In this document: positions 1-10,212 of the stretch, piece after piece
Position numbering within the stretch: position 1 is the first letter of the stretch
How the letters are laid out: every line of letters starts with the position of its first letter
Source of the DNA: Notospermus geniculatus
Taxonomy: Eukaryota > Nemertea > Pilidiophora > Heteronemertea > Lineidae
Direction of reading: 5' to 3'
DNA length: 64,000 bases
NCBI GenBank assembly: GCA_002633025.1
Contig: NMRB01000249.1
Span: 340,501-404,500, forward strand
Translations under genes and position numbers: made by a program
Notes under the pieces: generated by a model
Database searches by the model: none
What the model saw: only the letters and a program-made list of their open reading frames with translations
What the model was told of the DNA's origin: nothing

Positions 1-474
1 CGCTTGCTACAAAGCGTGCCTTAGCGATAATCAATGCCAGACAGACGAAAGACTGAGTATGGGTCCTTGAAACCAATGCATGCAAAAGCCTTAAAAAGTG
101 CCATAGCGAATGACACATGGCTGATTTTCCAACCGATTGTGGCAAGTCCGTTGGTTTTCGAATTGGACCAATCAACGCCATGAAACTCGCAGGCAGTACC
201 GGTCTATATATTTTATATTTATAGACCGGGGACCAGTCTACGCGCCAATCGGAAGTGGAATGAAGAGTAGTCCACTCACCTGTCGACCATTGGCCTGTTT
301 CCAATCCACTCCGGTGAAGTCATATACAAGACATGCAATAACATTTTTTGCTGTGTTCCGATAGGCATTGATTGTCACCAAGGCCCCCATGAAATGCACC
401 ATACTGGCTGAAAAGAAAAAAGAGTAAAAAGAGATTTTATTGTGAATAGTTTGCAGCACTGCCATATTTTGCAC
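1..474. other. gene-free stretch with a small AT-rich hairpin
   Basis: No open frame here has splice sites or a recognisable motif. Around 200-230 a short hairpin is visible, with arms CCGGTCTATA and TATAGACCGG around an AT-rich loop. It is followed by GGGGACCAGTCTA, a terminus-like motif seen in other palindromic elements of this window (for example near 26853). It may be a decayed DNA-transposon end. Confidence 0.4.
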
Positions 475-764
475 GTCTTGTCATAGTTTGGTTCCCGAAC
501 CCACCGCTAGGGCTAAAAAGGTTCGGTATCGGCCTCGTTTGACCTTGACCTCACACACGAAATTCTGTGTGTCTGACGTCACAGAGGATAGACTGGTTCG
601 CGATCCCAACATAGCTCACAGCCAGTATGTTGGAACAGGGAACCAGTCTATCCTCTGTGACGTCAGACACAAAGCTTTTCGTGTGTGAGGTCAAGGTCAA
701 ACGAGGCCGATACCGAATTCTTCTGCGCCTAGCGGTGAGTTCGGGAACCAAACTAGTCTTGTCA
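475..764. mobile_element. palindromic MITE with 9-bp target duplication (MULE-like)
   Basis: Element body 484-755 (272 bp) begins TAGTTTGGTTCCCGAAC and ends with its reverse complement. The inverted arms run almost to the centre near 600-640. It is flanked by perfect 9-bp direct repeats GTCTTGTCA (475-483 and 756-764). A 9-bp duplication with long terminal inverted repeats is typical of Mutator-like elements. There is no transposase, so it is non-autonomous. Two open frames of 66 codons on opposite strands are mirror images of the arms and are not genes. The arms contain AGGTCAAGGTCA, which resembles a nuclear-receptor half-site pair. Confidence 0.85.
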
Positions 765-1500
765 CACGCCGCGTAGGCCTACTCGTTGCCGAGGATTAAC
801 TAGGCCTATCTCACTCCGTGCTCTGGTTGGTATGATCGTAAGGCCACAGGAAATAGAACTTCTGTTTCTTACCGTCGTCTGGTGGTTTGAATGAAATCCG
901 TACGTTCATTTTCGGGTAAGTGTCGTCACGATGAAAAGTGACAGAAAGAGCAACCGGTGCTCCTGGTTCTGCGCCTGCAACCGAAGGTCTCGGCAAACTA
1001 CTGGGGTTTTGACAGCCTGTAAAATTGACCAAAATTACTTACTATTCGCAGAAAGGCAGGGTGTCTCAAAAAATGTCGAGGCCAAATAATCATGCAACTT
1101 CAGAATCTAGGTTCACCGGATCCTGACTGGGGATTTTCTTACATGAAAAATAATCTTTCGTTCATCACAATCAGTCAAGCCAATCAAAAGTTTTGTCATT
1201 TATTTGTGCAGTAAGGTCAGCCCTAACCAGCAGTGTTGTCAAATAATTTTATTATAACGAATCGAACGGTAAAAAAATAGCGCGTTTTGCAAAAATGAAC
1301 TTTTCATGGTTTTACTTACCACCACCATAGTTGAAAACAGGGCAGTATTGGGCTGTGTTCTTGCGGGGCTGAAAAAATATGTGAACGGTTTAGTTTGGAC
1401 TGTTTCTGTTCGAGTGACACGCAACGTGCCACAACTTTACACTCGTCCCCTGCAGTGCTCAGTTGGCCATAGGTTTAAACCCACTAAACATTGCCATGTT
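765..1500. other. no gene recognised
   Basis: Several 60-75 codon frames occur on both strands but none has supported splice borders, family motifs or a second copy in the window. The frames at 1239-1424 and 1306-1515 overlap on opposite strands. Confidence 0.4.
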
Positions 1501-1800
1501 TGGCGCCAAAAGTGAAGGATCATCAATAGATGGCGCTGTTTGACGAGGGATCCAATTATAAGCCACCATCACAGGTTTAGCCGACGCCGCCGAAACGCAG
1601 GCACTTTCTGATTGGCGTCAAAAGTGAAGGATCATCAATAGATGGCGCTGTTTGATGAGAAATCCAATTAGTTTCATTTCAATAGTTTTAACCACTAGTG
1701 ACACCTATTGAAAAAGTCGGCTATCGTCCCCATTATAAGCCACCATCACAGCTTGAGCCGACGCCGCCGAAACGCACTTTCTGATTGGCTAAAGCCTGCC
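1441..1800 (+). repeat. interspersed repeat with GATGGCGCTGTTTGA core, partly duplicated
   Basis: The block CATCAATAGATGGCGCTG followed by TTTGACGAG, a GATCCAATTATAAGCCACCATCAC segment and GCCGAAACGCACTTTCTGATTGG occurs here at 1525 and, in part, at 1630 and 1730. Related copies lie at 19245-19345 (plus) and at 28040-28170 and 44825-44930 (minus). The copies share flanking text such as the GGCCATAGGTTTAAACCCACTAAAC segment. Family unknown. Confidence 0.6.
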
Positions 1801-1938
1801 GCACACTGGAGCTATCTGCTGAGCAAAAAGTCAGTCGTATTTGCAGAAAACTCACCGAAAAATACGCGCACACGCGAGCTATCTGCTGGGCAAACGGTCT
1901 CGACTGACTTTTTGCTGAGCAGATAGCTCCAGTGTGCG
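1801..1938. repeat. inverted repeat with 37-bp arms
   Basis: The left arm starts GCACACTGGAGCTATCTGCT at 1801 and the right arm is its reverse complement ending near 1938. About 60 bp separate them, and the loop contains a third partial copy (GAGCTATCTGCTGGGCAAA). It lies inside the repeat family described at 1441-1800 and is probably an insertion or an internal hairpin of that element. Confidence 0.7.
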
Positions 1939-2383
1939 GAGCAGATTCAGAGCGCAGGAAACGTAGTTGGTAGGCATTTGAAACTTCGGGCTAAAATACA
2001 ATGTCACAATTACATGTAGTACGACTGCCCATAATTTTCTATGGACGTGTTTCCTAACTTGCAAGAAAAAAAGCTTGAACGGAATCTTTGATGGAAAGTG
2101 AGCAAAACCTTGCAATAGTACCGGTAGTTACCGGCTGGCAGGGGGAAACGCCCCCCCGAGCAAAAAGGATCAAAGCAAATTTTTCCTTTAAAAAGTCATT
2201 TTCCCTCTTCTCTTCGAACCAAGTTATTTTGGTGCGAGATGTCGGGAAATGCATCTGAGAGGATGTACATGTACGTCTACATATTCAATTTTTTGGGGGG
2301 GAGGACCCCCAACCCCCCTCCTATTTCGCCCTCCAGGCTCGATCAATTTTGCCCCCTAGGCCATAAAAGCTAGCTACGCCCCT

Positions 2384-2526
2384 GGGGTAGCGAGCATAAA
2401 GGGGTCGTATTAACCCTACGTCAGGCCTAAGCCAGACGTAGCGCTGGTCGAGGATAGGGCATCGACCAGCACTACGCCTGGCTTAGGCCTGACGTAGGGT
2501 TACGACCCCTTTATGCTCGCTACCCC
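2384..2526. mobile_element. near-perfect 143-bp palindromic MITE
   Basis: Arms of about 65 bp start GGGGTAGCGAGCATAAAGG and close on a loop of about 10 bp near 2453-2462. The right arm ends CTTTATGCTCGCTACCCC. Flanking bases allow a short target duplication (up to CCCTGGG) but G/C runs make its length ambiguous. The text just left (2290-2380, GGGGAGGACCCCC and CTACGCCCCTG) resembles the edge of a common invertebrate repeat. Confidence 0.75.
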
Positions 2527-3424
2527 TGGGAATTATGCAGAGGGCAAGAAAATCGATGGAACTGGACTTACCAGTAACGAACACACCCCACATTGTGGAA
2601 GAGTAATTGTTGAAGACTCCTCACATCGTACATTTGAAGTAAGGACAAGCGGTATGACGAAGAATATTGGAAACTTCATTGTTGTTCAGTATCTGTCATT
2701 CTGTGCGAAGTAGTAGTCTCCTACTAGGCCTATATATTTAGAACAGGATGTAAGAAAAAACGAAGCATACACCGATGTTTTTGATCTAATTATATTCATG
2801 GCCTTGTAACACACGTCAACAAGAAAAGTGTTTCAAAGACAGGGTTTTTTTGTTGGCGGTGTGGGAAGATTGAAGTATCATTCGACGCGTAGCTGCAGGG
2901 CGTCAGCCTTAAAGGTGCTCTAGTTCGAATTGTAAACATTACGGTGTGCCACCTATTGTCAACTTCTTGAAGTAACAAATCAGATAAAATCGAATTAAAT
3001 CTTGCCTTTCACAACTTTTTTATGTGTTGACCTTGCGTCATGAAAAAATCTGCTGTACATTTTTCTACAGGAAAAAATGAGATAAAGACGTTGCCGTTAT
3101 CGCCATCCTACCTCTTTATTTTAAGGGAAAAAAGCAAAGAAATTGCAGAAATTTTCATGGCGACAAGATGGTGTAAATTTTCATGTCATGCGACCGAAAA
3201 AATAGGGTTTATTTCACGCCAGAAGTTTATGGGATTGACTGGAAATCACGTAGAAAAAAGAAACTTCGGTCACATCGATCGCAGCGCCACGTCGTGACGT
3301 TAGTTCGTCCGGTTCCTCATTGTTTCACCCTCGATCACAGAGGCAGTTTTTCATGCATTCTTCACACAACATGGAACAGGGCAATGTTTTGGTAACTTCT
3401 GCAAATAAATCTTTAGAATTATTC
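2527..3424. other. no gene recognised
   Basis: No supported exon. A segment near 3276-3303 (GCAGCGCCACGTCGTGACGT) recurs inverted at about 20066-20095, so at least part is interspersed repeat. Confidence 0.4.
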
Positions 3425-3999
3425 TTTCTAATTCAACATAATCAATAGATCGACCTGAATAAAGCAAGGAATATCTATTGGTTTTATTGCTTTCTTTACC
3501 CTTGCTGAGAAATCGATGAAACTGAAAGAAGGCACTTGAATACTGATAGTGAACTCGAGAGTGAGTAAAGAGGCAGAAAGGTGTTCTGAGCAACTCATAT
3601 AAGACGGTACACGCATTTACTCCAGCGCCGAAAGACCATGTTTCAGCCCAGAAGTGAGGGTGCGACGTACGACGTACACTCACGAGTGAATTAATCTTTT
3701 ATTGCCGAACGGACATCGAAGATATTTTAAGACTAAAGATTAGTTTGACTGTAATCTAAGCTCCCCAGGGCCCATATTCATAAAATTACTCTTGGGTTCT
3801 ATACTTGGGTTCGAAATTTCTTGTATACACAAAGGGTACCGGTACAAAGATACATAAAATTTCAAAAAAGGTGAAAACATTCTCGCATGAGTAGTTTATG
3901 ACACAGGCCTACACTGTATCAGTCTGCCGAAGTGCATTTGACAAGTTGGCTGCCTGGTAACTATATATTTGCGGTCCAACTGGACGAAAAGTTTCTGTA

Positions 4000-4575
4000 C
4001 AAGAGGGTACCTAGATGATTACATCAAGTTAGAAGATACTCGGTCAAATACATGTAGCAACGAAACGCGCCACCACGTCTGTGGTCTTGAAAAGTAGTTC
4101 AATCAAAAACCCGCGACATATGTCATATATCCTCCTCATTAGATGCACGTTTTGCTTTTTCGGTTTTGGCCACCTGGTGACCAAACAAAGAATCGAATCG
4201 GACTAAAACTTGGTGCCATAGGTCATCTGACATAGGGATATATATGTAGCAAGTTTCACGTCAATAGCCCCAGCGGTTACGAAACATGCCAGCAAATGGC
4301 AAAATTCTGAACTTTGACCTCTGTGACCTTGAAAAGTAGGTCAAATTAAAAACCATTTATATATGTTATGTATCCTCAATAGATACACCTATGATAAAAA
4401 ATTGGAGATGATCCAGTCATTGGTTGAAGAATTATTAGACTTTGAATTTTCATTTTGGCCAACTGGTGGTCAAGCCAAGAATTGAATCGGACCGAAACTT
4501 GGTGCACGGTCATAGGCCAGCTGACATAGAAGTAGGCCTCCCTATGTGTACCACATTTCAGGTATATACGGCTAT
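4000..4575 (+). repeat. interspersed repeat with GACCTCTGTGACCTTGA motif
   Basis: The region carries GGCCACCTGGTGACCAA, GAATCGGACTAAAACTTGGT and ACTTTGACCTCTGTGACCTT blocks. They recur, partly in tandem within the copy, and again at 21180-22030. The motif TGACCTTGA is the reverse complement of a nuclear receptor monomer site, TCAAGGTCA. No coding potential is seen. Class unknown. Confidence 0.6.
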
Positions 4576-5223
4576 AAACCATAACCCTTTTAATATAACT
4601 TACAACAGGCTTATATTGTAACTACAACCTGCATTTTAGAACTCCGTTTTTATGGTTACCGATCCTCAAGATCGGGAACCATGTTGTTTTTGGTCATGGT
4701 GTTAGTGTGCGTGTGTCCGTGTGTGTGTCCGTCTGTCACAACTTCACATCTTATTTTAATATCTCATCATGTGATGAGTTATTGGCGTGACATCAAGTTC
4801 TATGGGACTCATTGTAATTCGTCAATCAATGTATCCCGAACTCTATCAATGTATTCTGGTCTCTTTCATGTATAAGTACATGTACATCGGGAGCCATATG
4901 ACATTTACAATGTCGCTTTGTTTTTCGCGTTCATTTTCTTCATACCTAGCGCCACCAGGGGCGCGAACGCTGAAAGCGGCGGGGCAAATATACGACGAAG
5001 CCACATATGGCGAAGACAAGCAAGGGAGCACAGCTTCGTTATGGGCCGGATGAGCTATTGACCATCAACTAGAACTTGAACGGTTTTCACATGACCATCT
5101 GCACCGGGATAAACTTCAGTGAGCGTCCTAAGGGCCACTTGCCACAAGGATTGCCACATATCTGTCACCAAGGAAGACATGTCGTCACCGCTTCAGGTCC
5201 TGGCTCTCTTCAGTCCACTTGAC

Positions 5224-5673
5224 TTATGACTGGAGGCGGTGCAGGTAATCCGACGCATGGACATATCGCCATCTGTGTCTGGGGTTGAATGCAGTCTCGT
5301 CTACTTCTCGCAGGGCCAATGAACCTCCGGCTGGTCCATAAAGAAAGTGACTGGGCGTTAGGATTACTTCGTCTTTCACATCTCCACTGCAGTACCACAG
5401 CGGTAAGGAGGTTAGTAGGCCCTTGACCTCTACCACGGCGGTTCATAGCTCCTCATCCGTCAAAACAGACTCTCCGAGAACGGCAAGGAGAACTCGCTCC
5501 GCAGATTTGATGAGAATCTCGAAGAAGCCACCATGATNGGGGGGGTAAACTTCCAGCGAATTCCTTGTCTTGGAGCATTGATAGTCTTCTATCGCCGCTA
5601 CGCCCCAGGCCTCTATGAGCTCTTTCAATTCTTTTTCTGCACCTTCGAAGTCGGTACCAATGTCCGACACCAT
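5224..5673 (-). pseudogene. BEL/Pao retrotransposon fragment: integrase end and C-terminal domain
   Basis: On the minus strand, about 5673 down to 5443 reads an integrase-like stretch with MVSDIGTDFEGAEKELKELI, then a decayed HGGFFEILIKSAERVL and VLGESVLTDEEL. This matches the integrase core motif and end of BEL/Pao polyproteins. A second frame (5436-5224) continues with LTPSHFLYGPAGGSL and NPRHRWRYV, the usual C-terminal region following integrase (DUF5641-like). The two parts are in different frames, an unresolved base (n) falls at 5537, and the reverse transcriptase and LTRs are missing, so it is a dead fragment. Its upstream part is cut by the MITE at 5674-5791. Confidence 0.75.
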
Positions 5674-5791
5674 GGCCCGTATTCTTGAAGCCTCCTTAAC
5701 TCGAAGGTCCACTTTAAGTTTTTGTATTCTACCCTGCAAACAATAGCTAAAGGTAAACCTTAGTGTTAAGGAAGCGTCTAGAATAAGGCCC
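5674..5791. mobile_element. 118-bp MITE, GGGCCGTATTCTAGA family, inside the BEL/Pao relic
   Basis: The ends read GGCCCGTATTCTTGAAGCCT and the inverted CGTCTAGAATAAGGCCC. The centre contains TTTGTATTCTACCCTGCAAA and CAATAGCTAAAGG, as in the copy at 41213-41330. The length is the same as in the copies at 39057-39174 and 41213-41330. No clean target duplication survives. It adjoins the integrase core of the BEL/Pao fragment, so it inserted into it. Confidence 0.75.
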
Positions 5792-6390
5792 AAAATCCTC
5801 AACTATACCACGTCCGGCGACCAATCTGGTCAGGGTATTCAAGAACCCAGCAGTGTCAAGTGAAAAGGCTATCTCCAGATGGACGGCTCTTGAAGCCAGA
5901 CAGGTAAAGAGACACAAGTATCTCTTGGCCCTGACACGTCTGGCAATCTTTCCAAGGAAGTTAAATCATCATCGTCACTGACTGGCTTCGTCAGTCATCA
6001 GCTCGTGGACGGCGGTCCGTGACTGTGACATGCCGTGGGGTATGCCGTAGACCTATGTTTTAACCAGTTTTATAACCAGACAACTCAGAAATGATCTTCC
6101 AAGAAGCTTTTTTCAACCGGAAAGTAAACAAAACAATGGCTTGAACTAGCCACAGCTCAATAGCCCCAGCGGTTAGAAAGATGCCCTACTAACGGACGAG
6201 GGCCGCTGCAATACCGTAAGAGGTCACTAGAGCCAAAATGAGGCGAGGTCAAGGGACGACAATATCAGTCGTTTAATTGCGTGAAGATGTATATGTATTT
6301 AAGATAAACTACCAGTGAAATACTTCCAATGGAGAGAAAAAGGCTCAGCTGCCTGCTGAAAGCGATTTCGTAGCATTGCTTTACCATCTC

Positions 6391-6819
6391 TTAGCACTGT
6401 ATACAACCGCAGGGTAATTCCAATTAAATGTTTATGCATGACGAGGGTAATTCCTTTTCGGGAATTACCCTCGTCTTCGTGTCCGACTTCCCGGCCAAAA
6501 TACGGCATAAAAAGGGATTTCCCAACGCCATGCGATATACCATCCTCCCACAGCAGGGGTTTTTACCTCGCTCCTCTTCATCCGCTCACACAAACTGCGG
6601 TGACGAAGGGAGCGAGCAGTAAGAACGCCTGATATTCTCAGGATGCGATATACAGTAGTGTGCAGTACTATTTTCTCTTCCAACATGCAAAAATTCAGTC
6701 ATAGAGATGTGCTGGTTTCGTCACCAGAGCCAATTTACCCACTGAAGCGGTAGCTTGCTCGGCAGCCATTGTTACGAGGGTAACCCGGGTTACCCTCGTG
6801 CGGTTGTATACAGTGCTTA
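6391..6819. mobile_element. Harbinger-like MITE with TTA target duplication (unit A only)
   Basis: Body 6394-6816 (423 bp) has terminal inverted repeats GCACTGTATACAACCGCA, flanked on both sides by TTA. Unit B lacks it: 12290-12305 joins the same flanks directly, near TCTAAGG. Inside are a hairpin at 6440-6475 (arms GACGAGGGTAATTCC), a perfect 26-bp palindrome at 6774-6799 centred on CCCGGG, and a block at 6550-6645 related to the hairpin at 41945-42034. A TTA duplication fits PIF/Harbinger. No transposase is encoded. Confidence 0.75.
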
Positions 6820-7338
6820 GGATATACTGTATGTAGACCTTGGCTGTTACCTACAAAATAACGTCAGATGCTATACACGTACAATGCTTGCAAATATGTG
6901 ATATTGTGTCCATCACTTGTCTGATTCAAGCCACGAAGAACGAGCTTCTCTTTAAATACTTTACAAGTCACACATACGAAATTAAAGGAACCATGATTGG
7001 AAGACGATAGGTTGGGACAGAACTTTGTGTAATTTGCCCCAGAAGCCATTGAATCCACGATCATTTCAGGGAACCAGTAGTCTTGAACGTTAGTTGGGGT
7101 GTTGATATTTTTGGTGACTGGGAGGGGAATGTCGATGGTCGTCAGCTGAAACGAGACTTAGTGAAAGTCTCTCTGAATGCAGGGGCAGCTGACAGGGATC
7201 TGTGGTTATAAGTATTTATTAGCAAAGGCAGATTTGTAGGGAAAGGGAAGGGCTGGGGAGATATTCGTCCTGCGGCTGAAAGTGTTCGGCAAAAAAAAAA
7301 TAAACAGAGAAACGACACGCGAAAAAAATTTCCTATCG

Positions 7339-7411
7339 CAAGGCTCGAACCCGGCGCCCCAGACAGATGCATAGCCGGACGCTCTACCGATGCGCCAGCC
7401 GGCCAAGTCAT
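7339..7411 (-). repeat. tRNA-derived SINE head
   Basis: The minus strand reads a tRNA-like module with an A-box (TGGCGCATCGGTAGAGCG) and a B-box (GGGTTCGAGCC) at normal spacing. The acceptor stem does not close properly. A tail continues leftward through poly-T-like text (about 7290-7320). It lies in a block of about 600 bp present only in unit A. Judged a SINE rather than a working tRNA gene. Confidence 0.6.
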
Positions 7412-7973
7412 GATAGTGGCTGCTCAATAAATGTTTATAAATATATCCCAGCTACTCAACATATTTTTATGATGATAGAAAATGACGTCACAAATCAGAA
7501 TAATCTTACAAAAATCGCATTTTACAACAACCACAGAGCAAGTCCCCAGCAAATCTGTCAGTATATGGCTACATAATGTATCCATCTACGTTCACAGCCA
7601 CTAAAAACGTGAATCAACCGTCCGGTATATTCCATCTGAACATTAGGTGCATATTTCCTATGAGTCCAGTTCTATTGACTGACCCGTGACAAGTCTTTGG
7701 CTAGCTTCGCTGTTGACCGCTACGCGGCGCTGGTTAGTGCCAAGGTTTCGCTCAGCCTCACTTTAACCCATCGAGGATCATCGTCGCCAGACGGTTTCAA
7801 CATGAGATATTCTTTTCTGTAAGACAACTTGGGATCATTTAAAAAAATATCCTATGATGTCGATGTATTTGAGATCTGTAGGCCATATCATATTATTCTT
7901 GCCAAAGAATGTTTTCTTATTTGCAGTGTTGTGGGTATCGTATATGTACTCTACGTCTCGTCAAGATTAAAAC

Positions 7974-8118
7974 TACACTGGAAAAAATATTTTCTTATTT
8001 TTTTACTTTTTCTTACTTTCTTGGGAGTGAGACAAGAAAATCACAAGAAAAATTACAGATTTTCTTGTCTCACACCCAAGAAAGTAAGAAAAAATAAGAA
8101 AATATTTTTTGCAGTGTA
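7974..8118. mobile_element. TA-flanked 141-bp MITE (unit A only)
   Basis: Body 7976-8116 has inverted ends CACTGGAAAAAATATTTTCT and its counterpart ...AAAATATTTTTTGCAGTG, flanked by TA on both sides. Unit B has the joined empty flanks at about 12882 (GATTAAAACTAAATGACCTG). TA duplication and terminal CACTG point to a Tc1/mariner-type non-autonomous element. Three open frames called across it are products of the palindrome. Confidence 0.75.
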
Positions 8119-8319
8119 AACGACCTGTATAGTTCATGGACGCTGTTTGCCCCCTTTGTTGGCACCTATGCTTTAAGGTATTGTTGTTCATAGCGAGTTC
8201 TCAAGATAACCGGACCTGCCCATGCTTCCGTGAGGTATTTGAACACTCGCTGAGGAGGCCTACCAGTCATGCCAGTGAATTTTCTATAGGAAGACACCGG
8301 ATGCAATCTGCCGTCGAAG

Positions 8320-8643
8320 ATGGAGCACTGCCGATTTCCCGAGGAAAGAGGCCTCGATATGCTGCCATGCGAGTTCAACTATCGACAAGATGTCGGGAAA
8401 AGGCTATACCTTGCGACATATGTGAGCGTACACATTACGACTTTCCACGAAACCTTATACAAGTGTGGAATTAATATACGATCCATATTATACTGTTCAA
8501 GTTTGTGCTTATTTCACTGGTCATCAGCTTTTATTTATGACCTTGACAGTGGCACGTGCTTTCTACAGCGAGAGTATTCTTCAAGGAAATTATGTAAACA
8601 AAGTGTTCCAATGAACCTCAGCAGACGATTGATGACGCTGAAG
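8320..8643 (+). CDS. gene A, exon 1 (unknown family, paralogue of gene B)
   Basis: This exon has 108 codons starting at an ATG with an in-frame stop just upstream (TAG at 8287). It ends at a consensus donor (AAG|GTGAGA). The product includes LDMLPCEFNY, SSAFIYDLDSGTCFLQREYS and LCKQSVPMNLSRRLMTLK. The homologous exon of gene B has exactly the same length with no indel and shares about three quarters of its residues, which supports coding. The donor is phase 0 and matches the acceptor at 10213. The ending (LCKQxVPMNL) is weakly reminiscent of the end of an F-box, but no F-box can be claimed. A third frame (8136-8474) overlaps but is broken in unit B. Confidence 0.6.
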
Positions 8644-8767
8644 GTGAGAAATCAGTTACACCAATAACCGTTTATACGGTTATACTGTACTAGCATATTG
8701 ACCCGTGGCGAGCACATTTTGAGGGAGTTAGTTTGTCCAGAATATTCTTTGGTAGAGGGTCTGTTGC

Positions 8768-8827
8768 TTTATTGATGAGTTTATTTGGAGAGGGGTATAC
8801 CCCTCTCCAAATAAACTCATCAATAAA
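8768..8827. repeat. perfect 60-bp palindrome without loop
   Basis: Every base from 8768 to 8827 pairs with its partner. The arms read TTTATTGATGAGTTTATTTG, GAGAGGGGTA and their exact complement, with the centre at GGGGTATACCCC. It lies in the intron of gene A and is followed by an AT-rich run of TTTATTAA words. It may be a minimal MITE or a recent inverted duplication. Confidence 0.9.
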
Positions 8828-9030
8828 CTATAGTTTATTAATTTATTAATTTATTAATCGTTAACCGTCAAATTCATGAGTAGGGAAGAGTTTTTACTTT
8901 CTAAACAGCAGCATCACATCTGGTTTATTACACAATCAGCCAAATCTCCAGGCTAATGCCACGGTGACCCAGATTCATGATAGCTAGGTTCACATGCATC
9001 CCACCCTGTATCTGTTGGAGGTAGGTCACT

Positions 9031-9323
9031 GCCATTCTTGTAGATGGCAGCGCAGGTGACCACTCATCTGATTTTCTCTCTTTTTCATACAAACCAGCAT
9101 TTCTTTTAAGAGCAAAATATCGGAAAACATGCTCCTCCTATTGTACTGTACACATAGGCCGCTCTTTGTAGGCTTCAAGCCCTAACTAAGGAGGAGATAG
9201 GGCAGAGAGTCCGGTCCACCGTCGCTGGGTACAGTCATTACATAGCAAGGTATAGCAGATAGCAGGTCAACTCAGGTTGATAACAAAATCCAACATGGCT
9301 ACCGTCCATTATAGTATAGATAG
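9031..9323 (+). repeat. interspersed repeat, copy 1 of 2
   Basis: The text from CCATTCTTGTAGATGGCAGC through TCTTTTTCATACAAACCAGC, GGCCGCTCTTTGTAGGCTTC and ATGGCTACCGTCCATTATAG to TAGTATAGAT matches 16809-17189 closely. The second copy has an internal direct duplication of about 60 bp. It lies in the intron of gene A and after gene B respectively, so it may be part of the old tandem unit or an independent repeat. Confidence 0.7.
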
Positions 9324-9331
9324 ATCTTGAA

Positions 9332-9846
9332 GGGTATTGGAAAACTATGGCTTATGGATCAATGGATTGGACTGAGAAAGGATGGGCTGACAGTCATCAC
9401 TCTCCACCGCCTGGATACATATGGTCTCTGGATTAACATATCCGAGTGGGAATTGGGAGCTACATAGGCAAACAGATGGTTACAGGTACCGTGCATGGTA
9501 GGAATATTGAAGAGCAACTTTGGCTCTCCTACAGCATCATTGCCAGCAGGATAAGCATGTTGGCTAAGCCACATTCAAGTGCTAAAGAATCCCTATCACA
9601 AAACCTTTTAGTTTTGTGCCACATCAAGTAAAAAATCGCATAATAATTTGGATCCCCTTTGGAGGGAGATTCTGTCACTGGCTCCATTGTTTCATCAACT
9701 TTGAGATGAGGACCGATGGGGGATTAGGAAATAAGCTGGGACAGGGAACCAGTTTATTAATTCCAGGCGGTGGAGAGTGATGACTGTCAGTCCAGACTTT
9801 CTCAGTCCAATCCATTGATCCATAATGCATCAGTTTTCCAATACCC
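9332..9846. mobile_element. 515-bp element with long terminal inverted repeats
   Basis: The ends read GGGTATTGGAAAACT and the inverted AGTTTTCCAATACCC. The inverted repeats extend about 85 bp, to the GGCGGTGGAGAGTGATGAC block at 9764 and its mirror near 9412. The middle has no transposase. No clear target duplication. It lies in the intron of gene A, directly after the repeat at 9031-9323. Confidence 0.7.
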
Positions 9847-10212
9847 GCTTAAACAATATGAATCTTAGTTTTATGAGGTTCATGCAGAATTCCAAAATTG
9901 TGTTTAGTCCAGGAAGAGTCCTTTTAAGAAACATTTCCGGATTCGGACTCGGAATCCGAATCCAGAAGCCGTCACTTTGTGCGAGATGCTAGAAAAAGAT
10001 TGAGTCACAAAACGTTCACCCGACTTCCAACCTGGTGCGTCGACTTCAAAAAGACTGTTTTGGATCAGAACATGATTAGATGCCCTATTTAAGTGATTAT
10101 TGATGATGTGTGTGATATATTACTATATCGCGCCTCCTGTCCACATTATCATACAGAATTTTCAAATCGGCTGCAATATCGTTACCGTAAAGTGTGCGTT
10201 GTTCTTTTTCAG

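Noticed and set aside
4681-5053. Overlapping frames of 64 and 88 codons
   Set aside because: They lie in GT-rich and repeat text without splice sites or motifs, and are absent from unit B.
8136-8474. 112-codon frame overlapping gene A exon 1
   Set aside because: The equivalent frame in unit B is broken, whereas the 108-codon frame used for exon 1 is open in both with equal length.
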